A stretch of 64,000 nucleotides of DNA from Hirudinaria manillensis (Eukaryota > Annelida > Clitellata > Hirudinida > Hirudinidae), in the NCBI GenBank assembly GCA_034509925.1, contig CM067527.1, forward strand, positions 3,501,001 through 3,565,000. Direction: 5' to 3'. Shown piece by piece: positions 50,314-63,005 of this stretch. A program made the position numbers and the translations under genes. The notes under the pieces are model-generated. The model was not told where the DNA came from. It worked only from the letters and a program-made list of their open reading frames with translations, and searched no databases. Each line of letters begins with the position of its first letter. Position 1 is the stretch's first letter.

Positions 50314-53300
50314 TCAAAGTCTCGTGCAATAAACGCCCGATAGGGACTCGCTATTTTCTGTTTTTTCTTCGGAATGAAAATTTTGATTAACAATTTTTAA
50401 ATCGCCTTCTTTACTGTCGTTGTTGGCCATAATGACTTTTTTTGAATCCATTTTATCAACGACGACAGCCAAAAGGTGATGGTCTTGGCCATACACTTGT
50501 GCGTTAGTTTCTTGCTTTGGTGTATCCCTCTTGCAGCAGGAAATTTTGCCGAAACAGGCTTCGTATGGTTCAAGAGACCTGAAAGGCTTTGGAAGAAAAT
50601 TCCAACTTTTCAAGATTTCTGGGAGACATTCTGGCTTTTTGTTCTGGATAATGTTTATGATGATGACGAAGAGCACCAAAGTTGACACCGGAATGAGTAC
50701 CCCAAGGAGGACATGCCATCCAGCTAAAGACAAGGCGAAGATCGTCAAAGGAAGAACGATAAAAATCAAGACTAGATAAGCTCCGGCGAACCATCTGTGC
50801 TTAGCAGTCAATTTGGCCAATTTCTTTGCGAGAGTAATAGGTATCCGTCGCATGAAGGGGATTGGATAGAATAAAATAATTCCACTTATGTTGAAAAACA
50901 GGTGAACCATAGCTATCTGGAAGCTGTAGCGTATTGAGCTTGGATCGGCCGTAAAAGATGCTAAAATTCCAGTGATTGTAGTCCCTATGTTGGATCCCAG
51001 AGTTAGAGGATACATCCTTTCAACACTGACTATGCCCAAGCCAACGAGTGGGGTTAGAGCAGAAGTGAAGACAGAACTACTTTGAACGAGAATCGTCCCT
51101 AAAGCCCCTACAATGATGGCGAGATAACCAGTCAGACAGGAAAATGGACCCGGTAGATCTGAGTTGATGAACCTGTTTAAGTGTTAAATCCAAGTTTAGA
51201 GTTTCGTACAAATAGAACATTTATCGAGTATAAATAAAATAAGTTTAAAGGCATATTTAATGATATCAATGAGTCTGCGTTAATAACTTACTTTTTCACT
51301 ACAGAAGCCAGTGGTCCACTGAGAATACTGTTGAGTAGTTTAACGAGGACAACCAAGCAGACTATCATGGTCACAAGAGAAGCTCCAAGCAATATGCCAC
51401 CGACAGCAGCATCTTCGAGACCAGAGCTGACAAACATGTGCTGACCTTGGTGAATAAACGTGGGGTTCATTAACACAAATGAATGAAAATTTTTTATGTT
51501 TGTGAACTGTGAATTAATCTCGTTAAATAATTCATTTAATTTTACTTGATTTCCTTACATGGCGTCGAGGACTTTGTATCCAGCTCTGACCAGGTAAGAA
51601 GAGAATGATTGTCTTGTTGAGAGAGTTTAACATTAAACGTGAATGGCTGTCTCTGAAGTTCTTGATAGCTTGCAGTGGCATTGTCTGTCAAGTCTATTAG
51701 AAATATCGAGGAAATCAATTAGAATAACTGATGTAAGGTTCATTGGTTGAAACAATGTCATGTCAACATCATACATGTACTTTCAGCGTCCGTAAACGTA
51801 CCACTGGGGAAGAGGTTTGAATAGGCCAAAATTGCCTCCACGCAGAATTTTTTCATTAGGGGAAACTTTTGCCTGTCCGATCGTTGGGCTATTGCTTCGA
51901 TGACTTTCTTGTCCACCTATCGATTGATTTTAAAATATATTTTTGAGTTGTTCCGAAAATAAAAATTAAACTGAAACAAATCTCTTTTGTTAATGATATT
52001 AGACACTATTTAGTTTTTTATAACAATATAAATAATTCGATTTTATTTATTGCTGACCTCACATCATGAATACAGTTAAGCGAAGCATTCAAGATTGCAT
52101 CATTAAATCAACTAGCGCAATTGAAGCTAACCATTTTGACGAAATTAATTCTTCAATGCTTCAAAACATGAACATCAGTTACGTACTCACCTGTACAATT
52201 AGATGAGTCAACGGCTTGGTGATGACCTTTAAGAACTGCGGATTGTCGACGTTCTCCGGACTGGAAAAGTTTTCCACCATGAGACCGGTCAATTTTTCCA
52301 GGTATCCGGTTGCACCCTCCAAGATCATCAACGTGATAACGGTCAGCCAGTTGAACATGTCATGGACTGTGAGCATTTAATTCCACTTTTAATCATTTAA
52401 CAACATATGTCGATTTCGAACGAATCGTCTCTCAGTTTTGAAACAAATCGACCTACCAGTGGCTCCAGCAAAAGCTCTCTCGAACATCTCCCTGTCGGCG
52501 GACTGAGTCAAAGATACGATGGTGTTCGTCACCGTCGTCCCGATGTTTGAACCCATCACGATTGGAATGGCTTGCCTTACTTGAAGTACTGTCACGGATT
52601 GAAAATAAAACAATGGATTTAAATTTTATTACGCCCCATTAACTTGTTGATCCAGAGCTTTTAGAGAGAGTTAAACGAATATATATACCATACAATATAC
52701 AATCCTTACGTGATATGCAATTGAACATCACCATCATCATCATCATCGTTCTCATCGTCGATATCATCATCAGCATCATGAATGGATATGAAGTCATTGG
52801 ATGAACAATGGAAACTCACATCCTGATCCAACCATGGTCACAACAATGGAACTGGAAGTCGATGAACTCTGAACCAGGATCGTTATCATAACCCCGAGCA
52901 TGAGACCACAGATGGGATTGTTGAGCAGATCGTTGTTGCTTAAAACATCACCGGCCGTTCTTCCTGATAGAAAGAAAAGAAAACGATTAAAATGTAATCG
53001 AGATAATAATTGTTATCATTGTCCGGTTGATGATTAGTTGAAACCCTTGGCTCTGTACGATTGACTCAAAAGGTCGGTTGTTTCAATCGACTCTTTCAAT
53101 CGCTGGCTAGAGTTAACAAGTCAATGAATAAATAAATAAATTAATAATTTAAAAGTTACCTCCAACGAGTTGAAAGGCATCTTGCAAGATGTCGAGGGAG
53201 CAAATAAAAATGTACAGCAGGCATAAAATCGAGCCAAATCTCAACAATCCTTTCAGTACACCCAAGAATTTCTTGCCTGCAAATGATAATAAATAATTTA

Positions 53301-53462
53301 AAATAATTTAAAAAATTAACCAACATTAAACGCCAATAAATAGCATTAAATGCGTTAATTAAAAATTAACGACAAGAAATCGATTAATATTATTTAAAAT
53401 AATAATTATAATAAAACGAAATACGTCGGCAAACCTGATGAACCTTTTGAATCGACGGTCAT
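50314..53462 (-). CDS. SLC34A: Sodium-dependent phosphate cotransporter, SLC34 (NaPi-II) family, 9 coding exons
   Basis: A plasma-membrane transporter that moves inorganic phosphate with sodium. Exons: 53435-53462, 53160-53276, 52820-52963, 52457-52588, 52191-52366, 51802-51916, 51559-51693, 51292-51445 and 50314-51172, all in phase, giving about 619 residues (human NaPi-IIa 639). Both inverted repeat units have the signature QSSS motifs (QSSSTSSS and QSSSVFTS). Other landmarks are [82 protein letters not shown] and [12 protein letters not shown]. The large extracellular loop (exon 51559-51693) has Asn-X-Thr and Asn-X-Ser sites and a Cys just before the QHMFVSSGL block. The protein ends in Thr-Arg-Leu, the PDZ-binding tail known from NaPi-IIa. 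ATG 53460-53462 (AAGATGA) is the first in frame in its exon. That exon starts with an acceptor at about 53531, so an upstream non-coding or coding exon is likely. Confidence 0.96.
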
Positions 53463-55677
53463 CTTTTGATCTTCTTTCACAGGAACGACTTGTTTTTTGC
53501 AGTCCTTTGAGCCGATTGATTGGAACTGACCTGGAGTTCATATGAGTAAAGGTTTAGTCGTTGGATTAACAGATAAAAGTATTATAACTTAAAGGAGGAA
53601 TTGTTGTTGTTTTTGTTGTTCTGTTGTCGTATGTTTGTAGGAGTTGCATTTCAAAAGGGGATTCAAAATTTGTAAATCGTCGCAAAACGGCACAACAAAA
53701 GGTTTTGCTCAATTTAAACGCCAACATTTTTAACAGTTAATATAATTTAAATGCTAATATCTTGATATTTCTTGAGACTATTGAGTAAGTATTGAGACGC
53801 TGAAACTATAACACGGATAAAACCATTCCTTTCGGTTATTATGAGTGCACTTTGTATTTGCTTCTCTCGATTCTACCTGATCCTCACTGATGAGTTTTCC
53901 AGGTGAGATGGAAATCTGCCTTTCAGACATACGTCAGATAAACAAATTGCCGGGACTCCAGACTTACGCTGCTGCACTGCGCTTTTACAAGAGCCTTGCG
54001 AAATTAAACCTTGTCTGTCTGATTTCCATGTCTATTTGCCAAGCTAGCCATACCTTGAGTATGCGATACATTAAATAATAATTTATAATGCATTACGTTT
54101 CGAAATTGCTGCTCTAATAAATTACGAAATCTATTCATTGTTCATTCGGTGCAAATGTAGTTTTGGTTACCATCCTGAGCTCAATTCTCAGTCACACCTT
54201 AATGCCATTTTTCTGCTCAAAATGTCAGTTCAGTTTTTAATAAATTCATTTCTAAGAACGTTTCTGAGTTTCTTAGGAGAACTGATTCAAATTCTTAATG
54301 AATGCTTTTGTTGATGTTACAACCTAAGTATTATCCAACGTGACGCAAACACACGTGTTGAGCAACTGATAAATCACAGCAGAATACACCTCTAAGTATT
54401 ATATACTATACGATCTGGTCATAACAGCGACAGCTCGTACAATAATCTTAAAAATTCTATAGAAGTTTATAGAAATTATAAACAACATCTTCAGAAAATC
54501 CAGTGAATAATCTACGATTACTGAACCCAACAATGGGTTTAAACGTAATAAAAGTGTAAAAACAGAACAACTCACTCTGTCACTGCTCCGAGATTGAGAT
54601 TAAAACTTGCTCGTCTAAATAAACGATTAGCTTTAAATGCTAAATAAAATGAATGGACTACATTTTCAAGACCATTTCATTTCAAGACAAACTTACTACG
54701 AGACCTCGTCAACGCTCTGAGAATCGCCCGAGCAAGACAGGCTTTTATAGCAAGGGATGAATGAATGAATGTTTGCTTATTGAATTGATAGATGCCCCCT
54801 TATTATCTTATCGATATCTTCTGTATTCTCTATCTTTTGTGGTGTGAACCCCAGGTGACCTCTTGCGTAATCAAGTTACAACCCTTTGTTGTTTTCTTGT
54901 AACTTATAAGTTAGCATTCGGATTTTCTTCCGCTCATGACAAGCCTTTCTATGTAATTGTTATGTTAATTAGTAGCTGTTGATCGTTACTTGCTATGTTT
55001 TTATGCTTGAAATTATTATGTCTTCATTAATATTAATAATTTACAAGACGCTTTATTTACTCAGATTATAATTCATTTTTAGACTGTAAAAAGAAGTTCT
55101 TAAAAATAATTAATTTAAGGTGTGCTTTAAATTGAAGACGACATGTTTTCCTTACAAAATCATAACTCGCTGGACAAATATCCTTGTAATATTAGTTAAT
55201 TTATAATTTACAAGGTGCCTTATTGGTCATAGCCAGAGTAGACTAACTTAATATCCATGTTGATGCATATTAAGTAGCATTGATAGACTTGCATAATGTC
55301 GTTTTTCGGCGCCGTCAATAATGAGATTGTGGAAAACCCAAGAACGTGTGACACGTTTATTTAATCCTTAAGCCAATAAAAACCTGTGACCTAAATTTGT
55401 TTATGACATAATAAAACTAAATAAATATTCATGAGCACAACAGCCAACAGCTTTTCTCGAATGAACCCAATTAGACCCAACGAAGAGTGTTTCTTAGAAA
55501 GATGATGACTTGTGTCACAGGAAGTTAATCATTATTAAACATTATTAAACGCTTATTACGTAATTTCCCAATCACTTGTGATGCTCACTCGAGCGTGAGT
55601 CAGGTATCGTCCTGGTCATCGTCATCGTCATTAGCATAGCCATGATATGCAATAACATTTTTATGATAATGACGATG

Positions 55678-55713
<36 letters not shown>

Positions 55714-57647
55714 TATAATAATTAATAACCATAATTTATTTATAAGCTTTTGTGGTGAAACTGTTTCCTTTTTGTAGCGAGGACTTTATAACTCGGCAAA
55801 TAAATTATTGTCGTTTAAATTATGAAATGATCAGTTGGAACCAATCCATTGGTTTCACTGGTAAGGAAGGTATCGCTATCGTGGTTATCGTTGTTGATTT
55901 TGTTTTGGTTAATTCCTTCAAATTCATAACTTAATAATAATAATAATAAATAATAATAACAAACTTATTACCTCATAAATTAAACACATAAATATTTTTA
56001 TTGCATGATACATTTTAATTATAATTCAAACAATTTCATTTATTTTTATAAAAATAGAAAATAATTCTTCTTGAAAAAAAAAGGCTGTCCATCCAGTAGC
56101 AGTACTGGAGGCAAAGTAACTCGATCCACCTCGAAAGAATCCACCTTTGGATGGACTGAGCGAATGATGGATGGAAAGGATTGGAACGAAGCATCCACAA
56201 CAGCATTACAACGTTTGGAGCGCACCTGTTCTTGCCGGGTTCACGAAGGGTCACGGGGTGAGATCGTAAACCAGGGAAGGGCGGATCGAAAACCGAACCA
56301 AAGCGGCTCGGTTTCCTGGCAACCCGGTTTACAATCACAAGGCTAATTTCATCGACCTTCGACGAAATGACTGATATGCGTTGGTGGCCATTACAAAGAA
56401 ATGCAGGCAATTATTCTGAGTATACTGCAATGTAGCAACCGACGTTAAGCTCGTTTCGTTCATTCTGATCACTCGTGATCTTCAGGCGTTGGGATTGAAC
56501 ATCTTTATGCACGCCTTACGGCACGCCACTAATGTCCATTCTTTTGCTTATCGGATCGTAATCGGATTATAACTTCTGAGTTCCGGCGCATACTTTAGAA
56601 CTTTTCTTTGAATTCTCGGTCTTGTGTACAAAAGAAACTTTCAATAATTTACCTCCGTTTAATTACTTAATATGTTATTTTTAATTTTTAATAATCATGA
56701 GATAATCATAACTTTAAGAAATTGTACTAACTGCATCTTAATTACCACAACACAATGGCAAAGAAAGTGATAATTCTTATTGCTTGTACGTACTAATACA
56801 TGCGTGCTACATGCATAGTAATAAAAGTTTTTGTAACAATAAGTTTACAAATAGTTTAAAAGTTAATTTAAAAATAAATGAAACTATGTTACTGCTTATG
56901 ATCTCTGATGGTGTTCATTTGTTGGAATGTTTGTTTCTTTGTGTGCGTGTGTGTGAGTGTCTGAGCGTCTGATTCAATGTGATTAATCCGATTCTTGAGC
57001 GTGTGATTGTATATGTGTGTGTGTGTGCGTGTGTTTTAATTAAGTAACCGTTACGTAACGAATATGCTTTGGATCATTCACTTGTTCTTAGAGTTTTAAT
57101 TTTATTATTATTTTTATTTTATTTCTTTTTGATTTTTTTGTTGCAAAAATATTTTAAATTCGTCCCCCGTCCCGCATATATTTTAAATTTCTCCCCAAGT
57201 CGTAGGTCCGAACATAGGTCAACCCAGTCGTCAGAGGAGGCCATGTTACTTGACCCTAGCGATTGAATTAGAAAAATGCAAAACCCGGTTTCACCTGCCA
57301 CCTAGCGAATGGTTTATAAATTCAAATATTTGTTTTTGTTTTTTACGTTAATAATATGTTTGCATTCCGTCTAAGAATTTATTTTAAATTAATTTAATTT
57401 TAATTTATTTAAATTATATTTCTCGATGAAATCGACGATAATTCATGCGATATCTACGTTCACTACGAATACGTTTTTCCACGAGTGCAACATAAAATGC
57501 TGTAATAAATAGAAATTATTAGGAGCATAATATCTAAAAATATAATATTTATTTTAAAAATAAACATAATTATGAAACGTGTGTGAAGCGAAGAATTATT
57601 ATAATTATTATAATTATGTTTTTGTTTTCCTGCCAATGAAATTGAAG
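53463..57647. other. SLC34A upstream region and AT-rich intergenic sequence
   Basis: The first kilobase should contain the SLC34A 5' exon and promoter. The rest is AT-rich, with an (AAT)n run at 55680-55712 and short TGTG runs at 56939-57035. I see no supported exon. An open frame pair at 56036-56410 is not recognised. Confidence 0.45.
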
Positions 57648-57704
57648 GTGTGCTGGAATCGTTGGACGATATCCAGGACAAATTCCACGAGTACACAGGG
57701 GATG
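57648..57704 (+). CDS. Possible exon of unrecognised plus-strand gene (a)
   Basis: Between ATTGAAG and GGTAATG lies an open stretch reading VLESLDDIQDKFHEYTGD, with amphipathic helix character and no repeat content. It is listed because the flanking splice signals and codon use look genuine. The family is not recognised. Confidence 0.3.
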
Positions 57705-57982
57705 GTAATGATGCCGACGTCAATATGGCGATGATGATCATGATAGTGATGATGACATTGACGTTGACGGAGCAAAAAAGAAAGAAGGAAGTTAACGATA
57801 AATGCTAATAATTTGTTGAATTATGATTAAAAAAAAATATTAATTATGTCATGCCAAAACTGATGTACAAAACATTAAAACGTATTATCGTTATTATACG
57901 CCTGTGATATTTACAGTCTTTGGTTGTGCCTTTCTTTTCTCATCATTTCTCTCCTTCTATCTCTTCCGATGGCTATAAATAG

Positions 57983-58080
57983 ATTATTGGAAATTCCCGC
58001 CGAGATGAAAACCGAAAAATCGCTTCCAGACCGATTCTTGTTGCTTGCTACGTGGAAGACTGCATTCGAATACGACGTGG
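57983..58080 (+). CDS. Possible exon of unrecognised plus-strand gene (b)
   Basis: Open frame LLEIPAEMKTEKSLPDRF followed by LLLATWKTAFEYDV, ending at a good donor (GTGG|GTAGGT). The upstream boundary CTATAAATAG can be read as an acceptor, but it is also a strong TATA-box match (TATAAATAG at 57974-57982). The piece could therefore be an internal exon or lie just after a promoter. Confidence 0.3.
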
Positions 58081-58248
58081 GTAGGTCTTGTTGCTATGGT
58101 AACGTTAACAACAATAAAAACTAACCATAATTATGTTCATAATAACCAAAATAATTATGTTAATAGTAATATTATTACGTAACAATAAACAAATCATATC
58201 TAATGGTTAATAAATCAAGATACATTTAATACTATTATAACATTTATA

Positions 58249-58395
<147 letters not shown>

Positions 58396-58667
58396 CAGAC
58401 GATAATATAATCTTTAAAAAAATGGCGATATTAATTCAATTAATCCAAATTCAATGTTATAGCCAAAGAAATATTTAAATAGATGTTTTGTTTATTAATA
58501 AATATTATTTAACCACTACCTCGGTATTTGTCTCGTTCATATGTAGGTCGTCTGGCAGTGTTCGATTGTTTACGTCTGGAGATATGACGTCATCTATGGG
58601 GACATCCTACTCTTCCTCCTCCTCTTCCTCCTCTTCAATATCATCGCATCACTATCATCACCTCCGC

Positions 58668-58670
58668 CGC

Positions 58671-58710
<40 letters not shown>

Positions 58711-59260
58711 TTCATCATCATCATCAATAGCATCTCGTGCTGATGTCACTATCAAAGGATCTCAAGAGCTTCGTTGGTGATAAGATTGTCATGTGGATCT
58801 TCTTCCTTTTGGCCACGGCGGCTTTTACAACCTCCCTGCCGTCATCATTTCCAGGATCATCATCAGTACCACCATTACCATCATCATCATCATCATCATC
58901 ATCATCCTCGTCGTCGTCGTCATCACTGCCATTGTTATCATCGCGTGAGTCACTGCTAACATCGCAATCATCACTATTGCCATTATTGACAGGTCCATCT
59001 TCTTCCTCCTCCTCCTCCTCCTCATCATCACCATCATCATCATCAACATTATCATCATCGTTATCAGCACTATCCGTGGGGACAAGTTCCACAATATCAT
59101 CAAAGCCTTCATCTCTCGATACCCCGTCATCACCGTCGCTACGAGACAAGTTACTCATAACATCACCATTATCATCATCATCATCGACACTATCATCGCC
59201 ATCATCATCATCATCATTATCGTCATCGCCAATACCACCATCATCGTCGTCGTCATCATC
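58668..59260 (+). repeat. ATC/TCC triplet arrays with interspersed unique sequence
   Basis: Arrays of ATC, TCC and GTC triplets (58668-58727, 58858-58925, 58999-59075, 59163-59255) alternate with 50-100 bases of unique sequence. A plus-strand frame, 58737-59330, stays open for 197 codons with a possible signal-peptide-like start (MWIFFLLATAAFTTS) and then poly-Ser. It may be coding, but low complexity prevents a call. Confidence 0.6.
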
Positions 59261-59351
59261 CTATCAGACAACGAAACGACGCAGAAGCCCTCCGACGATC
59301 TCTGACGGAGCCAACTTTTTAAACGAGTAATAATAACGTGACATTGAAACC

Positions 59352-59490
59352 ATGACGTCGATGATGATGATGATGATGATGACGATAAAGATGGTGATTA
59401 AGATGATGATGACGACGACGATGAGTCAAGGATTGGTGATGATGATGATGTTGAGGACGATGAGAATGATAATGGCGATGATTACGAACA
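59352..59490 (+). repeat. GAT/GAC triplet array
   Basis: Degenerate GATGATGAC triplets. A pure (CAA)n run follows at 59517-59548. Confidence 0.7.
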
Positions 59491-59516
59491 TGACTACTTT
59501 AAGTTTAATAAATGCT

Positions 59517-59548
<32 letters not shown>

Positions 59549-59593
59549 AGGAATGAATGCTTTCAAAAATGGTTTCCTTTATTTTTGTTACAG

Positions 59594-59637
59594 AAGCCGA
59601 TTCGGAAGAAAGCATGAACAGCTCCTTTACACCGTTG
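59594..59637 (+). CDS. Possible small exon of unrecognised plus-strand gene (c)
   Basis: TTTTTGTTACAG precedes a frame reading ADSEESMNSSFTPL, ended by a good donor (TTG|GTGAGG). It is a short piece, supported only by its splice signals. Confidence 0.25.
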
Positions 59638-59716
59638 GTGAGGTCGTCATTGGTAAGCCTTCCATGGAAAGGCTTAAATCCGATTGCCATTTTGATCAAT
59701 CAAACGTACAGATTAG

Positions 59717-59757
59717 ATTATTCATGATTATTCATGATTATTCATGGTTATTCATGA
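59717..59757 (+). repeat. ATTATTCATG 10-bp tandem repeat
   Basis: Four tandem units of (A/G)TTATTCATG. The same word GAATTATTCATGAGC or a close variant occurs in both 100-bp repeats at 60.3-60.5 kb. Confidence 0.8.
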
Positions 59758-59939
59758 GTTTTATTAATAAACATGGATTTTCAAGGATTAAACTGGTTGG
59801 AATGTAATCTTATCTAATAGTTATTCACGTGTGATTTACATTGTAATTTGTAATTTCCGTTTTACCAGTGAATTCTGTTGTTGATGATGACGACGACGAC
59901 GATGTTGATGATGGTGATGATGATGCGGATCTAATTTTT

Positions 59940-60110
59940 CCCCACAGCACCTCTTAGCTGCCAACGACATATAACAACAGCAACAGCATCATCATCATCA
60001 CCACCACCAACAACATCATCATCACCACAAACAACAACATCATCATCATCACCACCACCAACATCATCATCCTCATCATCACCAAAAACAACATCAACAA
60101 CAACGACACG
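59940..60110 (+). repeat. CAA/CAT/CAC triplet arrays
   Basis: Mixed (CAA)n, (CAT)n and (CAC)n runs. They are adjacent to the candidate exon that follows. Confidence 0.75.
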
Positions 60111-60223
60111 ACATCGGCTTCAATTTCCATTGGAAACGTTGAAAAGAAATCTCAGCGGGAATCACGTGAGACTCACGGAAGTGACGCTCACTTTGTGTCT
60201 CCATGGCAACGAGTTCGTCGGAG
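60110..60223 (+). CDS. Possible exon of unrecognised plus-strand gene (d)
   Basis: The frame reads QFPLETLKRNLSGNHVRL and TEVTLTLCLHGNEFV, ending at GGAG|GTCAAC. The alternating hydrophobic pattern (VRLTEVTLTLCLHG) looks like beta strands of an extracellular domain. The upstream boundary runs into triplet repeats and is not defined. The family is not recognised. Confidence 0.3.
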
Positions 60224-60293
60224 GTCAACGTGATTGTACTCGTGCACAATGCTTTGCTTTGTTTTGTTTTTTTTTTTAATATATAACTTCAAC

Positions 60294-60485
60294 AGCATGG
60301 TGCTTATAATATTATAATGTAGAACTCATGAATTATTCATGAGCACTTTACAACACTACCGTATATTCTTAATGACCGTAATTATGGTAATTAAGCATGG
60401 TGTTTATAATATTATTAATGTAGAATTCGTTAATTATTCATGAGCACTTTTTACACTACCGTATATTCTTAATGACCGTAATTAG
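60294..60485 (+). repeat. 100-bp tandem duplication
   Basis: The unit starting AGCATGGTG(C/T)TTATAATATT occurs at 60294 and 60394 and includes CTACCGTATATTCTTAATGA in both copies. Differences are a few substitutions and one small indel. Confidence 0.85.
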
Positions 60486-60562
60486 ATGTTCATATTTCAA
60501 ATTTTCAATTATATGTATTGCGCAGTTTATACAAGAAAGGCACTTGGATCGATACTCCACGA

Positions 60563-60672
60563 GTGATGATGATGACGACGACGACGATGATAAGGATGAC
60601 GACAATGATGATGATGATGATGATGACAATGATAATTTTGATGATGATGATGATGATGATGATGACGATGAA
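60563..60672 (+). repeat. GAT/GAC triplet array
   Basis: A near-pure GAT/GAC run of about 110 bases. Confidence 0.85.
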
Positions 60673-60827
60673 GTATTACGGGTACTTAATATAACGATGT
60701 ACTTAATGAATAATCATTGATGCGTCATCTTAACAGCAGCCAATCCAGTCACGGCATCAACTAACTTACAGTCGACGATCATAAATAATTCCGATCATCA
60801 CCATCCTCGTCGTCGTCGTCGTCTCCA

Positions 60828-61608
60828 TCACCATGGGAACACCGCGGTAGTAAACATCAGCGTCTACGCCAGCCGGAAGTACGCCATGTTGAAAAGCGAT
60901 GACGTCACAAACGACGGATCTCTGGTCCTGTTGGCCTCGATCAGGGAGGTCTTGAAAAGAGGAGGAAAGCAAAGAGTGGAAATTTTACTTCCGCTGTCCG
61001 TTTTCGTGTCTTTGTTGGAGGTAGAGACGCTGGAGACTCGAGTCGTTGAACTGACGCTGGACTGCCTGGTTCCTCAATTGTCAGGACCTGATTGGTGCTC
61101 TTCTCTCCTTCTCTGTGGTCATGGTAACGAAGATGGAGTCAGTCCTACGACGACGACGACGATCATCAAATCTCCTTTGTTGTCGTCGTCGTCCTCGTCA
61201 TCATCATCATCAGCATCATCATCTTCATCTTCATCATCACGGTCGATGCCGTCTTCGGCGATCGTGTTCAATAGCTCGAGTGGTATCCATTTCAACACTG
61301 ACTTCAGTATAGATGATGACGTCATTGCTGTTGCTGGTTATGATGACGATGGTGGTAATGATGATGATGATGACGACGACGACGATGATGATGACATTGA
61401 TTTGGAACTTTACGAAGGCAATTACTACAGCGATGATGATGACGATGAAGACGACGACGAAGGAGATGATATCAGAAGATGGCATCAGGAAGTCGGTCGT
61501 CATGGAGACAGGGGAGGAAATGACGCGGAAGAATTAAAAGTGGATTCAACTTCCAACGAAAACTGCGCATCTCCGCTGCTCATAGGCAGAGCAGAAAAAT
61601 GGCTTTGA
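60828..61608 (+). CDS. Probable large exon of unrecognised protein with poly-Ser and poly-Asp tracts
   Basis: An open frame without stops runs from at least 60828 to the stop at 61606-61608. The first ATG is at 60886. The first 90 codons are of normal complexity (NISVYASRKYAML, NDGSLVLLASIREVLKRGG, VEILLPLSVFVSLLEVETLE, VVELTLDCLVPQL) and suggest a folded, possibly beta-rich domain. The frame then crosses a (TCA/TCG)n array that gives poly-Ser, a short unique part, and two GAT/GAC arrays that give acidic runs. It ends in a polar tail (NCASPLLIGRAEKWL). I do not recognise the family. The preserved frame through several triplet arrays fits real coding sequence, but triplet arrays also keep frames open by chance. 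Confidence 0.45.
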
Positions 61609-63005
61609 TTACTTTTTTAGCCTTTATCATCATTATCGCAATCGTTATCATCGTCATATCACCGTCATCATTGTCGTAATCGACATCAAAGAAACGTCAA
61701 AGATTTTGAACGGCTTAAAACTTGACCTCAAACTTGACCTTAACCTTAACCTTGCGACCTTTAGAATTTCCCGGAATATCTATTATTGGAATGACTTCTC
61801 CATTTCGCTCGTGATTTCCTATCCACTGTTTCCTTTTTTTTCCACCCCCTTCCTTGGATCGGATGCCATGTTTTGTTCCATGGAGATGCGTCGAGTACTG
61901 TCGGCTTCAAGCGAATTGTTGTGGAAAGCTCTTGCTTCGGAATGCCTACTGTCTGTCTATCTGAATCTCTGCCTGTCTGCCCCGTCTGATGCCAGTCTGT
62001 CTCCTGCTGCTTGTACCTTTCATTCGTGTCTGAGGAGCATTTTTTTAAATTCTTAATTAATTCCTGAGGAGTTTCATTCTTTCTGGGATTACGGACAAAA
62101 AATGTTGCTAAATTGGAATCCCGTTCATTCGTCTGTTTTGAAACAATTCGACCATTTGTTTCAATTTAATTTAATTTTTTGTATTGGTATTAAACTCAGC
62201 CGCCAATGTTCGATTCTTTAACTTTTACAAAGGGTGATAAATCTTTAGTGAATTTCAATTTCAGTTTTATAATTTATTTCAATTTTCGTTGATTAATGTA
62301 TATTTTTTAATGCCGCCTTAAAATGATTTTCTATTTTTGCCGATCGTCCGAATTCGATCCAATGATTTTCTTGAATAAATCAAATTCTATTGATTTTGAT
62401 AAGAAATTGTTTTTTTCCACCGCGTCGCCGGAACGATTGGAGATCAGAAAAAAGATTTCAAACAAAAGTCCGATCGATGAAGTCTGCAACAGCGAAATGA
62501 TATTTCTTTGTCGAATGACTTTGTAAATGAAGTCAAAACCCTAACCCTAATGCCACGTTCTGTCGTCCATTGAGAACATGAAATTCGTAAATTAGATTCA
62601 ACTTTCGATTGAATCTCTGACTTGAATGAAACTGGAATGAAGCTGATCAATGTTTCACTGAACACGTTTTACTATTTTTTACCAGGACAGTTACACACGA
62701 ATCTACCATTCATAGGAAATATCAAGCAAGAGGAACACAAAGCACATCGTCCACAGTGAAATTAAATCGATCTGAACGTTATTTTTACGTCCGACAACAT
62801 AAGGAGTGGTGAAGACCAAAATAAGCAAACGTCGATGAATGATGACGATCACCACATCAACAACGATAATGATGATAGATGATGATAGTGATACTTGACC
62901 CCCTCCAAAGGTCATCATGACTTTAAAGCAATTCAATTTTTGTGCGTCTCTTCAGCCAAAACCAAACTGAACTCCTAAAACTCCCCTACTTTCTTAATTC
63001 TCTTC
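61609..63005. other. Intergenic sequence with small repeats
   Basis: Short ATC and GAT runs occur at 61625-61680 and 62860-62890, and otherwise AT-rich sequence. I see no supported exon. The CCCTAACCCTAA at about 62540 is only two units. Confidence 0.45.

Noticed and set aside
58724-59158. Acidic minus-strand frame with long Asp/Glu runs
   Set aside because: It is the complement of ATC/TCC arrays. The plus-strand frame is the less implausible of the two, and neither is well supported.
62536-62550. CCCTAACCCTAA, telomere-like repeat
   Set aside because: Only two units in AT-rich DNA, which is expected by chance and is no evidence for an interstitial telomere.
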